Assembly: GCA_026625165.1 (NCBI GenBank)
Contig: CP112999.1
Location: 1,550,001-1,614,000, forward strand
Direction: 5' to 3'
Length of the DNA: 64,000 nucleotides
From: Methanoregula sp.
GTDB taxonomy: Archaea; Halobacteriota; Methanomicrobia; Methanomicrobiales; Methanospirillaceae
Part shown: positions 54,116 through 62,292 of the stretch, one piece after another
Numbering within the stretch: position 1 is the stretch's first letter
How the letters are laid out: each line of letters opens with the position of its first letter
Position numbers and translations under genes: made by a program
Notes under the pieces: model-generated
The model's database searches: none
What the model was told of the DNA's origin: nothing
What the model saw: the letters and a program-made list of their open reading frames with translations, nothing else

Positions 54116-55633
54116 TCATTTCCGGTAGATCAGGTTGATCGCGTTGACCAGCGCCTCGACAGATGAAAGGACGATATCGTCCCCACTCCCGCTTGCATCA
54201 TAGATCTTCCCGTGCTCGTCCTCGACAGCAATGGTCACGTGGCACATCGCATCCGAACCCCCGCTGATAGCTTCGATGTTAAACTCTTTTAACTGGATTC
54301 GGGCTGGTACGATCCCGAAGATTGCATTGAGCGCCGCATCGACCGGGCCGTTTCCCACGCTTGAGAATACATGCTCCTTACCGTTGACGGTCGCCTTGAC
54401 ACTTGCAGTCGGGATCATATGGTTCCCGGTCATGATTGCGATGTCCTGCAGAGCAAGCACCTTATGGTTCAGTTCGATGCCCATCGTGCTCTCCGCGATC
54501 TCATAGAGGTCGGCGTCGGTCACCCGTTTCCCGCGGTTTGCGACCGCTTTTACCTTCTCAACAATCGTATCGAGCTGGGCATCTGTCGGACAGATATGGG
54601 CATCTGTGAGCATCTGGCGCACTGCGTGCCTGCCTACATGTTTGCCGAGCGTGAGCCTCCGCCGGTGCCCGACCATCTCGGGTGTCATGATGCCGGGTTC
54701 AAACGTAGCCGCGTTCTTGATGACCCCGTGGGAATGGATCCCGCTCTCATGCGAGAACGCATTCTCCCCGACAACCGGCTGGGTGGGGGGGATCGTGATC
54801 CCAGAGAAGCGTGAAACAATCCGGGAGGTCTCGACAAGCCGTTCCTTTTTAATGCCGGTGCGTATTCCGTAGATCGATTCCATGATCATCACGGTCTGCC
54901 CGAGGTCTGCGTTCCCCGCCCGTTCCCCAAGCCCATTGACAGTCACCTGCACCTGCGATGCACCGGCTTCCACTGCAGCGATGGTGTTGGCCACCGCCAG
55001 ACCGAAATCGTTATGGCAGTGCACATCGATGGGGCAGTCTACCTCCCGTGCGATCCGCGAGATGAGCGTCTTCATGCCGGACGGGGAAATAACCCCAACG
55101 GTGTCAGGCACATTTATGATTGTCGCCCCGGCAGCTGCGGCGGTCTGGAACACCTGCATTAAGTAGTCCCAGTCGGTCCGGGTCGCATCCATTGCCGAGA
55201 ACATACACTGGTCCACATGGTCGCGGACGTAACGGATGATCCCGTCGGAGATGGCAAGCACCTCCTCACGGCTCTTGTTGATCGTGTTTACCCGCTGGAT
55301 GTCAGATGTCGGGATGAAGACGTGCACCATATCGACACCAGCGTCAAGGCAGGCGTCGACGTCTGCTTTTGTCATGCGGGAAAGCCCGCAGATATTCGCC
55401 TCAAGACCGAGCTTTTTGATTGCAGTGACCGTCTCCTTCTCGGCTTTGCTGGATGCGGGGAACCCCGCTTCAATGGCATGGACGCCGATGTCGGAGAGCT
55501 GGCGTGCGATCTCGAGTTTCTGTTCAAAGGTGAATGCTATTCCCGGGGTCTGTTCTCCGTCCCGGAGCGTGGTATCAAAAACAGTCACTTCTCCACGGGC
55601 ATTGCTATCGGTGAAGAAGACAATCTCCCGCAA
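54116..55633 (-). CDS. leuA: LeuA-type 2-isopropylmalate or citramalate synthase
   Basis: A 505-residue enzyme of the HMGL family with a C-terminal LeuA regulatory domain. Marks are FDTTLRDGEQTPG (about 20), NVPDTVGVISPSGM, and the metal site VHCHNDFGLAV (about 210), plus GLGERAGNADLG. The C-terminal domain has SVGNGPVDAALNAIFG. LeuA makes 2-isopropylmalate; the close CimA makes citramalate, and the sequence does not separate them. Starts at TTG 55633, or GTG 55588 with GGAGA upstream. TTTATATAA on the minus strand at about 55672-55680 is the probable TATA box. Confidence 0.85.
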   Translation of the reverse strand: MREIVFFTDSNARGEVTVFDTTLRDGEQTPGIAFTFEQKLEIARQLSDIGVHAIEAGFPASSKAEKETVTAIKKLGLEANICGLSRMTKADVDACLDAGVDMVHVFIPTSDIQRVNTINKSREEVLAISDGIIRYVRDHVDQCMFSAMDATRTDWDYLMQVFQTAAAAGATIINVPDTVGVISPSGMKTLISRIAREVDCPIDVHCHNDFGLAVANTIAAVEAGASQVQVTVNGLGERAGNADLGQTVMIMESIYGIRTGIKKERLVETSRIVSRFSGITIPPTQPVVGENAFSHESGIHSHGVIKNAATFEPGIMTPEMVGHRRRLTLGKHVGRHAVRQMLTDAHICPTDAQLDTIVEKVKAVANRGKRVTDADLYEIAESTMGIELNHKVLALQDIAIMTGNHMIPTASVKATVNGKEHVFSSVGNGPVDAALNAIFGIVPARIQLKEFNIEAISGGSDAMCHVTIAVEDEHGKIYDASGSGDDIVLSSVEALVNAINLIYRK

Positions 55634-55768
55634 CTATGTTACGAGCCATACCAAATCATTCGCATGCAAGTTATATAAATAAGACCGTAATTTGGGGCAG
55701 ATACGGGGAATCGGGCGGTATAACGATACGTTTAATACCCGATCATCCCTATAGTATGAGCGCAGTGC

Positions 55769-55875
55769 CCCGCCTTAACTCAGACTGGTAGAGTGCGCGG
55801 CTGTAGTATGGTTTACCGACATTAGGTAACTGCGCGGCTACCGCGATGTCCCCGGTTCGAATCCGGGAGGCGGGA
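55769..55875 (+). tRNA. tRNA-Tyr (GUA) with an intron
   Basis: The exons make a 74-base cloverleaf: acceptor CCCGCCT/AGGCGGG with discriminator A, anticodon stem CGCGG/CCGCG, loop CTGTAGA with anticodon GUA, T arm CCCCGG-TTCGAAT-CCGGGA-type. A 33-base intron (55807-55839) sits after position 37, the canonical archaeal place. TTTAATA at about 55734-55740 is the likely TATA box. Confidence 0.88.
55807..55839 (+). other. tRNA-Tyr intron
   Basis: 33 bases between G37 and A38. It contains the hairpin TTACC-GACATTA-GGTAA and ends with TGCGCGGCT, a 9-base copy of the 5' exon sequence at 55794-55802. The splicing endonuclease would remove it at a bulge-helix-bulge. Confidence 0.75.
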
Positions 55876-55891
55876 CATCTGTTCCATATCT

Positions 55892-55964
55892 GCCCAGGTA
55901 GTGTAGTGGCCTATCATGATTGCCTGTCACGCAATCGACTCGGATTCGAATTCCGACCTGGGCG
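55892..55964 (+). tRNA. tRNA-Asp (GUC)
   Basis: 73 bases with acceptor GCCCAGG/CCTGGGC, discriminator G, anticodon stem ATTGC/GCAAT with loop CTGTCAC (anticodon GUC) and T arm CGGA-TTCGAAT-TCCG. It follows tRNA-Tyr by 16 bases, so both are likely one transcript. A T8 run (55969-55976) ends it. Confidence 0.95.
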
Positions 55965-55997
55965 TCTGTTTTTTTTAAAGACCTGTTTTTCAGCTTA

Positions 55998-56618
55998 TTA
56001 CCGGATCTTCCCTGCTGCCGTCCCAGCAATATTTTTTAAGACTTCGTAATCCGTGGTCGTCCCCTTCATCTCGATTTGTTCAAGGACATCCTTTTTGGTA
56101 AAGATCACGGTATAGGTCATGATGCCGTACTGGTCATTGGCGTCAATGAGCCGTAGGGCGATAGACCGGTCGCCGGTTTTCGGGAACGGCAGTTCGGTGA
56201 CCGATACCGAAGCGTTCACCCGTGTCATTATATCGGATTTGGCCTCATCAAAGATGATCCTGATGCGGTCAAGTGGGTAGGTGCTGATCTGCTGGGTGAT
56301 GCCCGTGATATCATAGTTTTGAGTGTTCATCCGGTAAAACGCGACGTAATATCCTTTCTTCCACCCCTCGTCCCGCGCCAGCACCTTGACATCTGAGTAT
56401 GCAACCTCCGAGCGTTCCCTGATGACATACCCCTGCGGTAAATCAGAGAGCTGGAGTGCCATACCGGACGGCTCGACCGTCGAGGTTCTGCTCTCCGGTG
56501 TGGGGGATAAAGTCTGCAGTGTTGTCGGTGGGATTAACTGAGGGCCCGGATCAAGGAGAAAACACCCTGCGGTAAACATAGTGCAGATGAGGATTCCCAT
56601 GATGATTGCTTGGTTCAT
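55998..56618 (-). CDS. Secreted lipoprotein, unknown
   Basis: A 206-residue protein. The signal MNQAIIMGILICTMF ends in lipobox TAGC (about residue 19). A Pro/Thr/Ser linker leads to a soluble domain from about residue 55 (ALQLSDLPQGYVIRERSEV) with no recognised fold. It is convergent with the tRNA-Tyr/Asp unit. Confidence 0.7.
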   Translation of the reverse strand: MNQAIIMGILICTMFTAGCFLLDPGPQLIPPTTLQTLSPTPESRTSTVEPSGMALQLSDLPQGYVIRERSEVAYSDVKVLARDEGWKKGYYVAFYRMNTQNYDITGITQQISTYPLDRIRIIFDEAKSDIMTRVNASVSVTELPFPKTGDRSIALRLIDANDQYGIMTYTVIFTKKDVLEQIEMKGTTTDYEVLKNIAGTAAGKIR

Positions 56619-56639
56619 AATCCCTGCCTAAACTGGGAT

Positions 56640-57082
56640 ATCCAAGATAAAATTGTTTTATGTATAGTGTTGTACGCAATAATCATGAGCAGAGGACAGT
56701 ATAAATTGCCACAATAACCGGCAACAGGTGGGGATTCATGACTGACCTAACGGAGCCGGAAATTGGCCTGATTACAATTTGGCCTCGTTTGCCCGGCTTT
56801 TAAAAATCCTGATGGATTCGCCTTATGTCTCATCTCTTCTGGATTCGACAAAGCAAAGGGGCCTATGGGGTCTTTTTGTGGACGTTTGCTCCGGCTGTCG
56901 CAAACAACCATTTGAGAAGACCAGTTTAGTATAAAAAGTTAGGTCTTCGATTAAAAAAACCGTTTAGGGTACCACGGGGATAAGAGAGTGAAAAATGGGT
57001 TTAACCGTTGCATCTCCCACCCCCATACCACAAATCCTTTTTTGCCACCGGACAAACCAGTGGTAAGAATGGAGGATCGTTG
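56640..57082. other. Gene-free stretch before the tandem PH-like genes
   Basis: No convincing gene. A 21-codon open frame with ATG at 56738 has no coding character. CAGTATAAATTGCC at about 56698-56710 is a TATA-like site of unclear use. The right end has the GGAGG ribosome binding site (57072-57076) for the next gene. Confidence 0.5.
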
Positions 57083-58393
57083 ATGGGCGCCCCCGACCTG
57101 CACGGAGATGAGTCTGTTATCCTGAAAACCCCGGATGTTTTTGTCAAATCCATCCCATTTGAGGCGGTCCTTACCAACAAACGGATCATCCTGATTGACC
57201 GGGAAAATGACCTTGTTCCGCCCAAAGATATCCTGCTTGCGACCATCCGGGATGTTCAGCCCGGTGAAAACGCTATCCGCGACCTGACCCTCAGCCTTGC
57301 GATCATCGCCACTACCGGTGAGACCCGGAAGATAGTGCTCACATTCTCCGGTAAATCAGGAGCCAAAAGAAAACGGGAGCGGGATGAATGGGTGCGGGCG
57401 CTCCAGAAGCATACTCGTTCATCATTGAAAAAAGTGTTCAGTACCGTTATCCCCGGCCTCAATCCGGAAAAAAAAGCAAAATTCCCCGACACTGCACCGG
57501 TACGGAGCGGGAGTCCGTCCCTGCCTCTGGAGAAAAAGTCAGTTGATGCTGTAGAACCCCAAAAAAAGATCGGACAAAGTGCTCCTGCGATTCCCTCACC
57601 GCTTAAACCAGCACCCCTTCCCGCACCTTTGTTCTGTTCCCGGTGCGGTAGTCGTGCACCTGCAGGTTCCTTGTTCTGCGTCCGGTGCGGTGCAAAGATT
57701 GTCGTGCCGGAACAAGAGCCACCCTCGACTTATGCCAACACTGGCACCCGGCCCTCACCTCAGCCGGCCCGGGCTTTGCAAGCCAAAAAGGAGAGATGGC
57801 AGGTCCTGCCGCAACTATTCCGGCGAAAAGATCGCCTGCCGGAACCCGGCCCCGGCGTCCCGCCATCAAAGGGCGGACGGCCGGGCGGCTCCAATAAAAA
57901 GGCATTTATGATCATCGCAGTCATCGCAATCCTTATCATTGTGATCGGAGGCGTGGTATTTGCCATAATTAACTTCCTGAACAATACACCTGCCGCTGAT
58001 GGCGGGACAACCGGTACCGGCACGAAGATTGCCACACCCACCCCGACATTTGTTTTTGTTGAAAAGACTGCCGCACCGATTCCTGCAAAAGGTGTATGGG
58101 TCAGGGTCAGTTACATCGGGATGTGGACCGGGTCATACGGGACAGCGGATGCCCTGAAATCAGTAACAGGTTCCGGCGAATACCTGTATGAGGTCGAAAA
58201 TCCCAACACGACAATACAGGCAACATTCCAGCGGGCAGATACCTCCAGCCGCCCGCATGAGCTGGTTGTCGGGATCTATAAAAACGGGGTGCTGATCAAG
58301 CAGGGCGTTACCACAGTCCCGCATGGGACTGTTGATATTACAGTCGACCCGAACACTGCAAAACCAACCAGTGCCCAGACAACAGGAAAATGA
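57083..58393 (+). CDS. PH-like, zinc-ribbon, single-TM protein with outer domain (copy 1)
   Basis: ATG at 57083 (MGAPDLHGDESVILKT) has GGAGG upstream; 436 residues. Residues 1-125 form a PH-like or bPH domain (VFVKSIPFEAVLTNKRIILID) ending RERDEWVRALQKH. A zinc ribbon follows near 185-205 (CSRCGSRAPAGSLFCVRCG). After a linker a transmembrane helix comes at about 275-297 (AFMIIAVIAILIIVIGGVVF). The C-terminal external domain has GVWVRVSYIGMWTGSYGT. The gene at 58479 repeats the same layout. Function unknown. Confidence 0.8.
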   Translation: MGAPDLHGDESVILKTPDVFVKSIPFEAVLTNKRIILIDRENDLVPPKDILLATIRDVQPGENAIRDLTLSLAIIATTGETRKIVLTFSGKSGAKRKRERDEWVRALQKHTRSSLKKVFSTVIPGLNPEKKAKFPDTAPVRSGSPSLPLEKKSVDAVEPQKKIGQSAPAIPSPLKPAPLPAPLFCSRCGSRAPAGSLFCVRCGAKIVVPEQEPPSTYANTGTRPSPQPARALQAKKERWQVLPQLFRRKDRLPEPGPGVPPSKGGRPGGSNKKAFMIIAVIAILIIVIGGVVFAIINFLNNTPAADGGTTGTGTKIATPTPTFVFVEKTAAPIPAKGVWVRVSYIGMWTGSYGTADALKSVTGSGEYLYEVENPNTTIQATFQRADTSSRPHELVVGIYKNGVLIKQGVTTVPHGTVDITVDPNTAKPTSAQTTGK

Positions 58394-58478
58394 TGACATT
58401 TTTTAAAAATTCGCCTGTCCTCACCACAAACACTTTTTTGCCTTCAGACAAACCACTGTAAAGGAAGAATGTGGTAAT

Positions 58479-60206
58479 ATGGGCGACCCTGAGCTTCATG
58501 GAGACGAATCCATAATTTTAAAAACACCAAATGTTTTTGTCAAATCCATCCCTTTTGAGGCAATCCTCACCAACAAACGTATCATCCTCATTGACCGGAA
58601 AAAAGAACTCCTGCCGCCAAAGGATATACTTCTGGCAACCATGCGGAGCGTTGAGGCAAGTGAAAATGCAATCCGGGACCAGATCCTCACTATATCGATC
58701 ATAACAAATTCCGGTGAGACCCGTCAGGTGGTCCTCACCTTCTCCCGGGAGGCGGGAGGGAACCGGAAACGGGAGCGCGACGAGTGGGCAAAGGCGTTAA
58801 AACAGCACACGACTTCATCGTTCCAGCAGGCGATCCGTAATGTGATCCCATCGATGGATAAAGAGCAGAAGAAGAAACCGCAGGAGCCACCCTCCCAGAA
58901 AATCGAGATCACAAGCAGGCCTGCAGGAAAAAAGGAGATCGATATAGTCCAGCCCATAAAAAAGATCGTGGAGACGACCCAGTTGCCCCCTGTACCTGTT
59001 GAGACATCGTCCCTTCCGGCCGGCTCGTTCTGTTCAAGGTGTGGCAACCGCGTGCCACCGGAATCCGTGTTCTGCAACCGGTGCGGTTCCAAGGTTGTAG
59101 CACCCGGGGCACTGGAAATGGTCGAGCCATCCTCCACCCAGCCGGCACCGCAACCGGTACCTCAGGTTTCTGTCTCCACCCCGGCACAGGTTGAGATCCC
59201 TATCGCTGACCAGAATGTGCCCCCTCACATACCTATGGTCCCTGCAGAGCAGCTTGAACGTAAAGAGCGCCCCATTGAAGAAGTGATCCGGTCAATCGAA
59301 CCTTTGATTGAGGACTCGGTGCCAAGGACTGAACCGGCACCCCTTGTGCCGTCCCACTTTCCCGCTGTGCCTGAACCTGCAGCACAACCAGAAGATTTAA
59401 CTGCGATTCCTCCTGCGGGCGAACCCACCCAGCAACCTGCCACCGCAGCGCAGCCATCACCGGTAAAACGGTCAATTCTGCCGCAGTTGTTTTTACGAAA
59501 AGATCTCCCCCAGCACCCTGCTCCTGCAACCATACCCCCGGTTTCCCCACCCCCTGCCGAAAGCCCTGCAACGGGCCCACGACGCAAACTGTATGCCATA
59601 ATCGCAATCATCATCGTAATCATAGCAGTCATCGGAGGGGCATTTGTTTTTATGAAATCCCAGCAGGGAAAACAAGACGCGGAAACCACCCCTGCGGCAA
59701 CACCGCCGGCAACCCCTATCCCTACCCCCGTTCGCACAACAGCAGTCCCAACAACGGTCATGACAACAATCCCGATCCCGACAACACCCCCGCAACCGCT
59801 CATTCCCCAGACAGGGGTATGGGTGAAGGTGAGTTATGCCGGAGCATGGTCGGGATCTTATGGCACCCCGGGGAACCAGGCACCGGTGTCCGGTTCCGGC
59901 GACCAGCTCTACCAGATCCCGGTCAAGGAGGGAGGGATGATTCAGGTATCATTCCAGAAGAGTGACGGATCAGGAAATCCCCTGGCAGTGGAGCTCTACA
60001 AGGACGGTACCCTTATCAAGAGCGATAAGACTGCAGTTCCCAAAGGTGCCGTCGATTTATTGGTCGACTTCAAACCCCCGGCCACTCCCACGGTAAAACC
60101 AACCAGCACCCAGACCGCGGTCAATACAACTGCAACCCCGACTGTAACCCCCACAACCTCCCCAACCGGGAATGTGACAACAGTGCAGACCACAACACCT
60201 TCATAA
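58479..60206 (+). CDS. PH-like, zinc-ribbon, single-TM protein with outer domain (copy 2)
   Basis: ATG 58479 (MGDPELHGDESIILKT); 575 residues. The PH-like domain (about 1-125) is highly similar to the first copy. The zinc ribbon CSRCGNRVPPESVFCNRCG lies near 185. A longer Pro/Glu-rich linker precedes a membrane helix at about 372-392 (LYAIIAIIIVIIAVIGGAF). The outer domain GVWVKVSYAGAWSGSYGTP is followed by a Thr-rich tail. Gap from copy 1 is 85 bases. It may form complexes with copy 1. Confidence 0.8.
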   Translation: MGDPELHGDESIILKTPNVFVKSIPFEAILTNKRIILIDRKKELLPPKDILLATMRSVEASENAIRDQILTISIITNSGETRQVVLTFSREAGGNRKRERDEWAKALKQHTTSSFQQAIRNVIPSMDKEQKKKPQEPPSQKIEITSRPAGKKEIDIVQPIKKIVETTQLPPVPVETSSLPAGSFCSRCGNRVPPESVFCNRCGSKVVAPGALEMVEPSSTQPAPQPVPQVSVSTPAQVEIPIADQNVPPHIPMVPAEQLERKERPIEEVIRSIEPLIEDSVPRTEPAPLVPSHFPAVPEPAAQPEDLTAIPPAGEPTQQPATAAQPSPVKRSILPQLFLRKDLPQHPAPATIPPVSPPPAESPATGPRRKLYAIIAIIIVIIAVIGGAFVFMKSQQGKQDAETTPAATPPATPIPTPVRTTAVPTTVMTTIPIPTTPPQPLIPQTGVWVKVSYAGAWSGSYGTPGNQAPVSGSGDQLYQIPVKEGGMIQVSFQKSDGSGNPLAVELYKDGTLIKSDKTAVPKGAVDLLVDFKPPATPTVKPTSTQTAVNTTATPTVTPTTSPTGNVTTVQTTTPS

Positions 60207-60535
60207 ACTTATCCCTTTTTATCTCAACGGTAATAGATACTCTGCCGGGGCCGATCCTCCGATATCTTTTTTCCGGCGCGTCCCCGTTTTAAAAAGGACT
60301 TATCATGCAGGACTCACATTTTTTGATAAATGCCCCCCTTTAAGCCATTGGCATCGCTCATGCCGTGGTTAAAGCTAGTTTCAGGCTCTTTATCGTTTTT
60401 ATCGTCGGCTTCTGTTATGTTCCGGTCGCTATACTCAACGAGCCCCGTGGGAGGTCCATTTGTAATTCCCGTGAGTATAGCAACGCTCGTCATTGTATTT
60501 TGTGTCTGACTCCTGGTTGGGGAGATTAAAAAAGA
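60207..60535. other. Convergent gap with inverted repeat
   Basis: GCTATACTCA (60428-60437) and TGAGTATAGC (60472-60481) are a perfect 10-bp inverted repeat separated by 34 bases. The remaining DNA has no ORF. Both flanking genes end here, so a bidirectional terminator is plausible. Confidence 0.55.
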
Positions 60536-61462
60536 TTAGGGTTTTTTCTCCTGCTGTTGGGGAGCAGGAGATGTCGCTGCATTTTTATTCTTTTTCCAGC
60601 GGTAGATACCATAGGCAGCACCGCCAATGATAATGAGGGGGAGGAACGTGAAGAAGAGGATGATCAGTGCATCGATCATCCCGAGGAACCCGCTGATCCC
60701 TTCGTTGATCGCGGTCACAAAGGAATGCCCGGTTTCGCCACCGACCGGCTCGGGCTCCTGCAGGTTCACGGTTATTGTGGAGAGGTCGATCCTGCTGTTG
60801 AGGTACCGCATTCTGCCCTCGATCCTGTCCAGCGCGGTCTGCACCTGGTTGATCTGTGCCTGGATTTTGATGACGTCCTCGATTTTGTCGGCCTTCTTCA
60901 TAATCTGATTGTATTGCGCGAGCTGGTTCTGGTAAGAGGTCTTCTGGGCCTGCAGGTCAACATACTCCTCGGTCACGTCCTGTCCGGAGGTCGAAACGGA
61001 TTTTATTGTACCGACCGCCTTGACACCTTCCATGGTCGGTTCAAACTGTTCCTGCGGGACGCGGATCACGATTGTTGCAGAGAGCCGGTTGTTGTAATTT
61101 TTCTGGATGTTTGAAGACGAAAGGTACCCGCCTTTCTGCACCGCAAGCGCTTTTAACGCATCAACAGATGCTACAACGTCTTTGACTTCAATGGTTGCGG
61201 TCCCCGTCTTGACGATTTTTGTCTCGATACCAGTGCCCGGGACGGTGGCGGTATCGCCGGATGCCAATAAAGCGGGAGTGGGGATTGCCATCGGGTACGG
61301 GGCAGCAGCTTTCTGCTCGGAAAGCCCCTGCCAGTTTGAGTCCCCCACACTCCCCGCTGATGACGTCCTCTGGTTTGGCACTACGCTGTCTGCAATCCCC
61401 ATGCAGCCGGTGGCTGCGACAGCACAGCACACCAGAATGAGTGCGACAAGTTTGTAGTTCAT
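60536..61462 (-). CDS. DUF4349 lipoprotein with coiled coil and TM helix
   Basis: A 308-residue protein. Lipobox VAATGC is near residue 20. The DUF4349 body has GTATIEVKDVVASVDALKA and a coiled coil (TSYQNQLAQYNQIMKKADKI). A C-terminal membrane helix at about 265-287 (FFTFLPLIIIGGAAYGIYRW) ends with basic residues. Family members occur in bacteria and archaea with unknown role. It is monocistronic. Confidence 0.88.
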   Translation of the reverse strand: MNYKLVALILVCCAVAATGCMGIADSVVPNQRTSSAGSVGDSNWQGLSEQKAAAPYPMAIPTPALLASGDTATVPGTGIETKIVKTGTATIEVKDVVASVDALKALAVQKGGYLSSSNIQKNYNNRLSATIVIRVPQEQFEPTMEGVKAVGTIKSVSTSGQDVTEEYVDLQAQKTSYQNQLAQYNQIMKKADKIEDVIKIQAQINQVQTALDRIEGRMRYLNSRIDLSTITVNLQEPEPVGGETGHSFVTAINEGISGFLGMIDALIILFFTFLPLIIIGGAAYGIYRWKKNKNAATSPAPQQQEKKP

Positions 61463-61653
61463 ACCAATCCATCAACTGCCGGAATATATAGTTTCATGGT
61501 AAACTGCGAAGGAATTTGCAGTTATAGGGAGATATATAAAAGCGATCTGCAGGAAATTTCAGCGGTTTGCGGTTCTCCTTTGGGATGTGCATATTTTTAC
61601 CAATTTGGTGATCGGGCTTAAATAATTCCTAGGAGATGTACCTGTGGAGACAG

Positions 61654-62259
61654 ATGATGCCAGAAAATACCGTACCTGAAAAACCGGAAGGGGCCGAAGA
61701 GATAGAGAAAGGCGGACTTGAGAGCATGGTCAAAGCGCTGCAAAACAGCACTGACCCGCAGGTCCGGCAGTATGCTGCATACCTTCTCGGCGAGGCAAAG
61801 AACCCGCGTGCCATCCGGCCGCTGATCGAGGCACTTGCAGACTTTGACAAGTCTGTCCGGGAGCAGGCAACACTCGCCCTCTCCACCATTGGCAAGGCAG
61901 CAGTCGAACCACTTACCGCTGCGATGAAGGAACCAAAATGGGAGACACGGTACCGGGCTGCGGAAGCGCTGGGAAAGATTGCTGATGAAAAGGCAGTCAA
62001 GCCGCTGATTGCAGCGCTCAAGGATAACCGCGACCATGTGCGGTACATGGCAGCAAAAGGGTTGCGTGAACTCGGTGATTCCGATGCGCTCGAACCCATG
62101 ATCATCCTGCTCAAGGACGAGAACAAGTATGTCAGGATGATGGCGGTGCGGGCACTTGGGGGTATTGGCGGGAAAAAGGCAACCGCAGCTCTTGAGAAGG
62201 CGCTTGAAACTGAGAAGAATGCGCAGGTAAGGGAGACGATCTCCGAGGCGCTGCAATAA
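61654..62259 (+). CDS. HEAT-repeat protein (PBS-lyase type)
   Basis: ATG at 61654 (MMPENTVPEKPEG) has GGAG at a good distance; ATG 61636 lacks one. About 201 residues with five to six HEAT-like units, e.g. VRQYAAYLLGEAKNPRAIRPL and TRYRAAEALGKIADEKAVKPL. No enzymatic motif is seen. It probably acts as a scaffold. It is convergent with metG, 33 bases away. Confidence 0.85.
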   Translation: MMPENTVPEKPEGAEEIEKGGLESMVKALQNSTDPQVRQYAAYLLGEAKNPRAIRPLIEALADFDKSVREQATLALSTIGKAAVEPLTAAMKEPKWETRYRAAEALGKIADEKAVKPLIAALKDNRDHVRYMAAKGLRELGDSDALEPMIILLKDENKYVRMMAVRALGGIGGKKATAALEKALETEKNAQVRETISEALQ

Positions 62260-62292
62260 GAAAAAGGATTAGGATAGAGCCCTATACCTTTT

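Noticed and set aside
56738-56803. 21-residue ORF in the gap before the PH-like gene
   Set aside because: It is too short, lacks conserved character and runs into a stop by chance.
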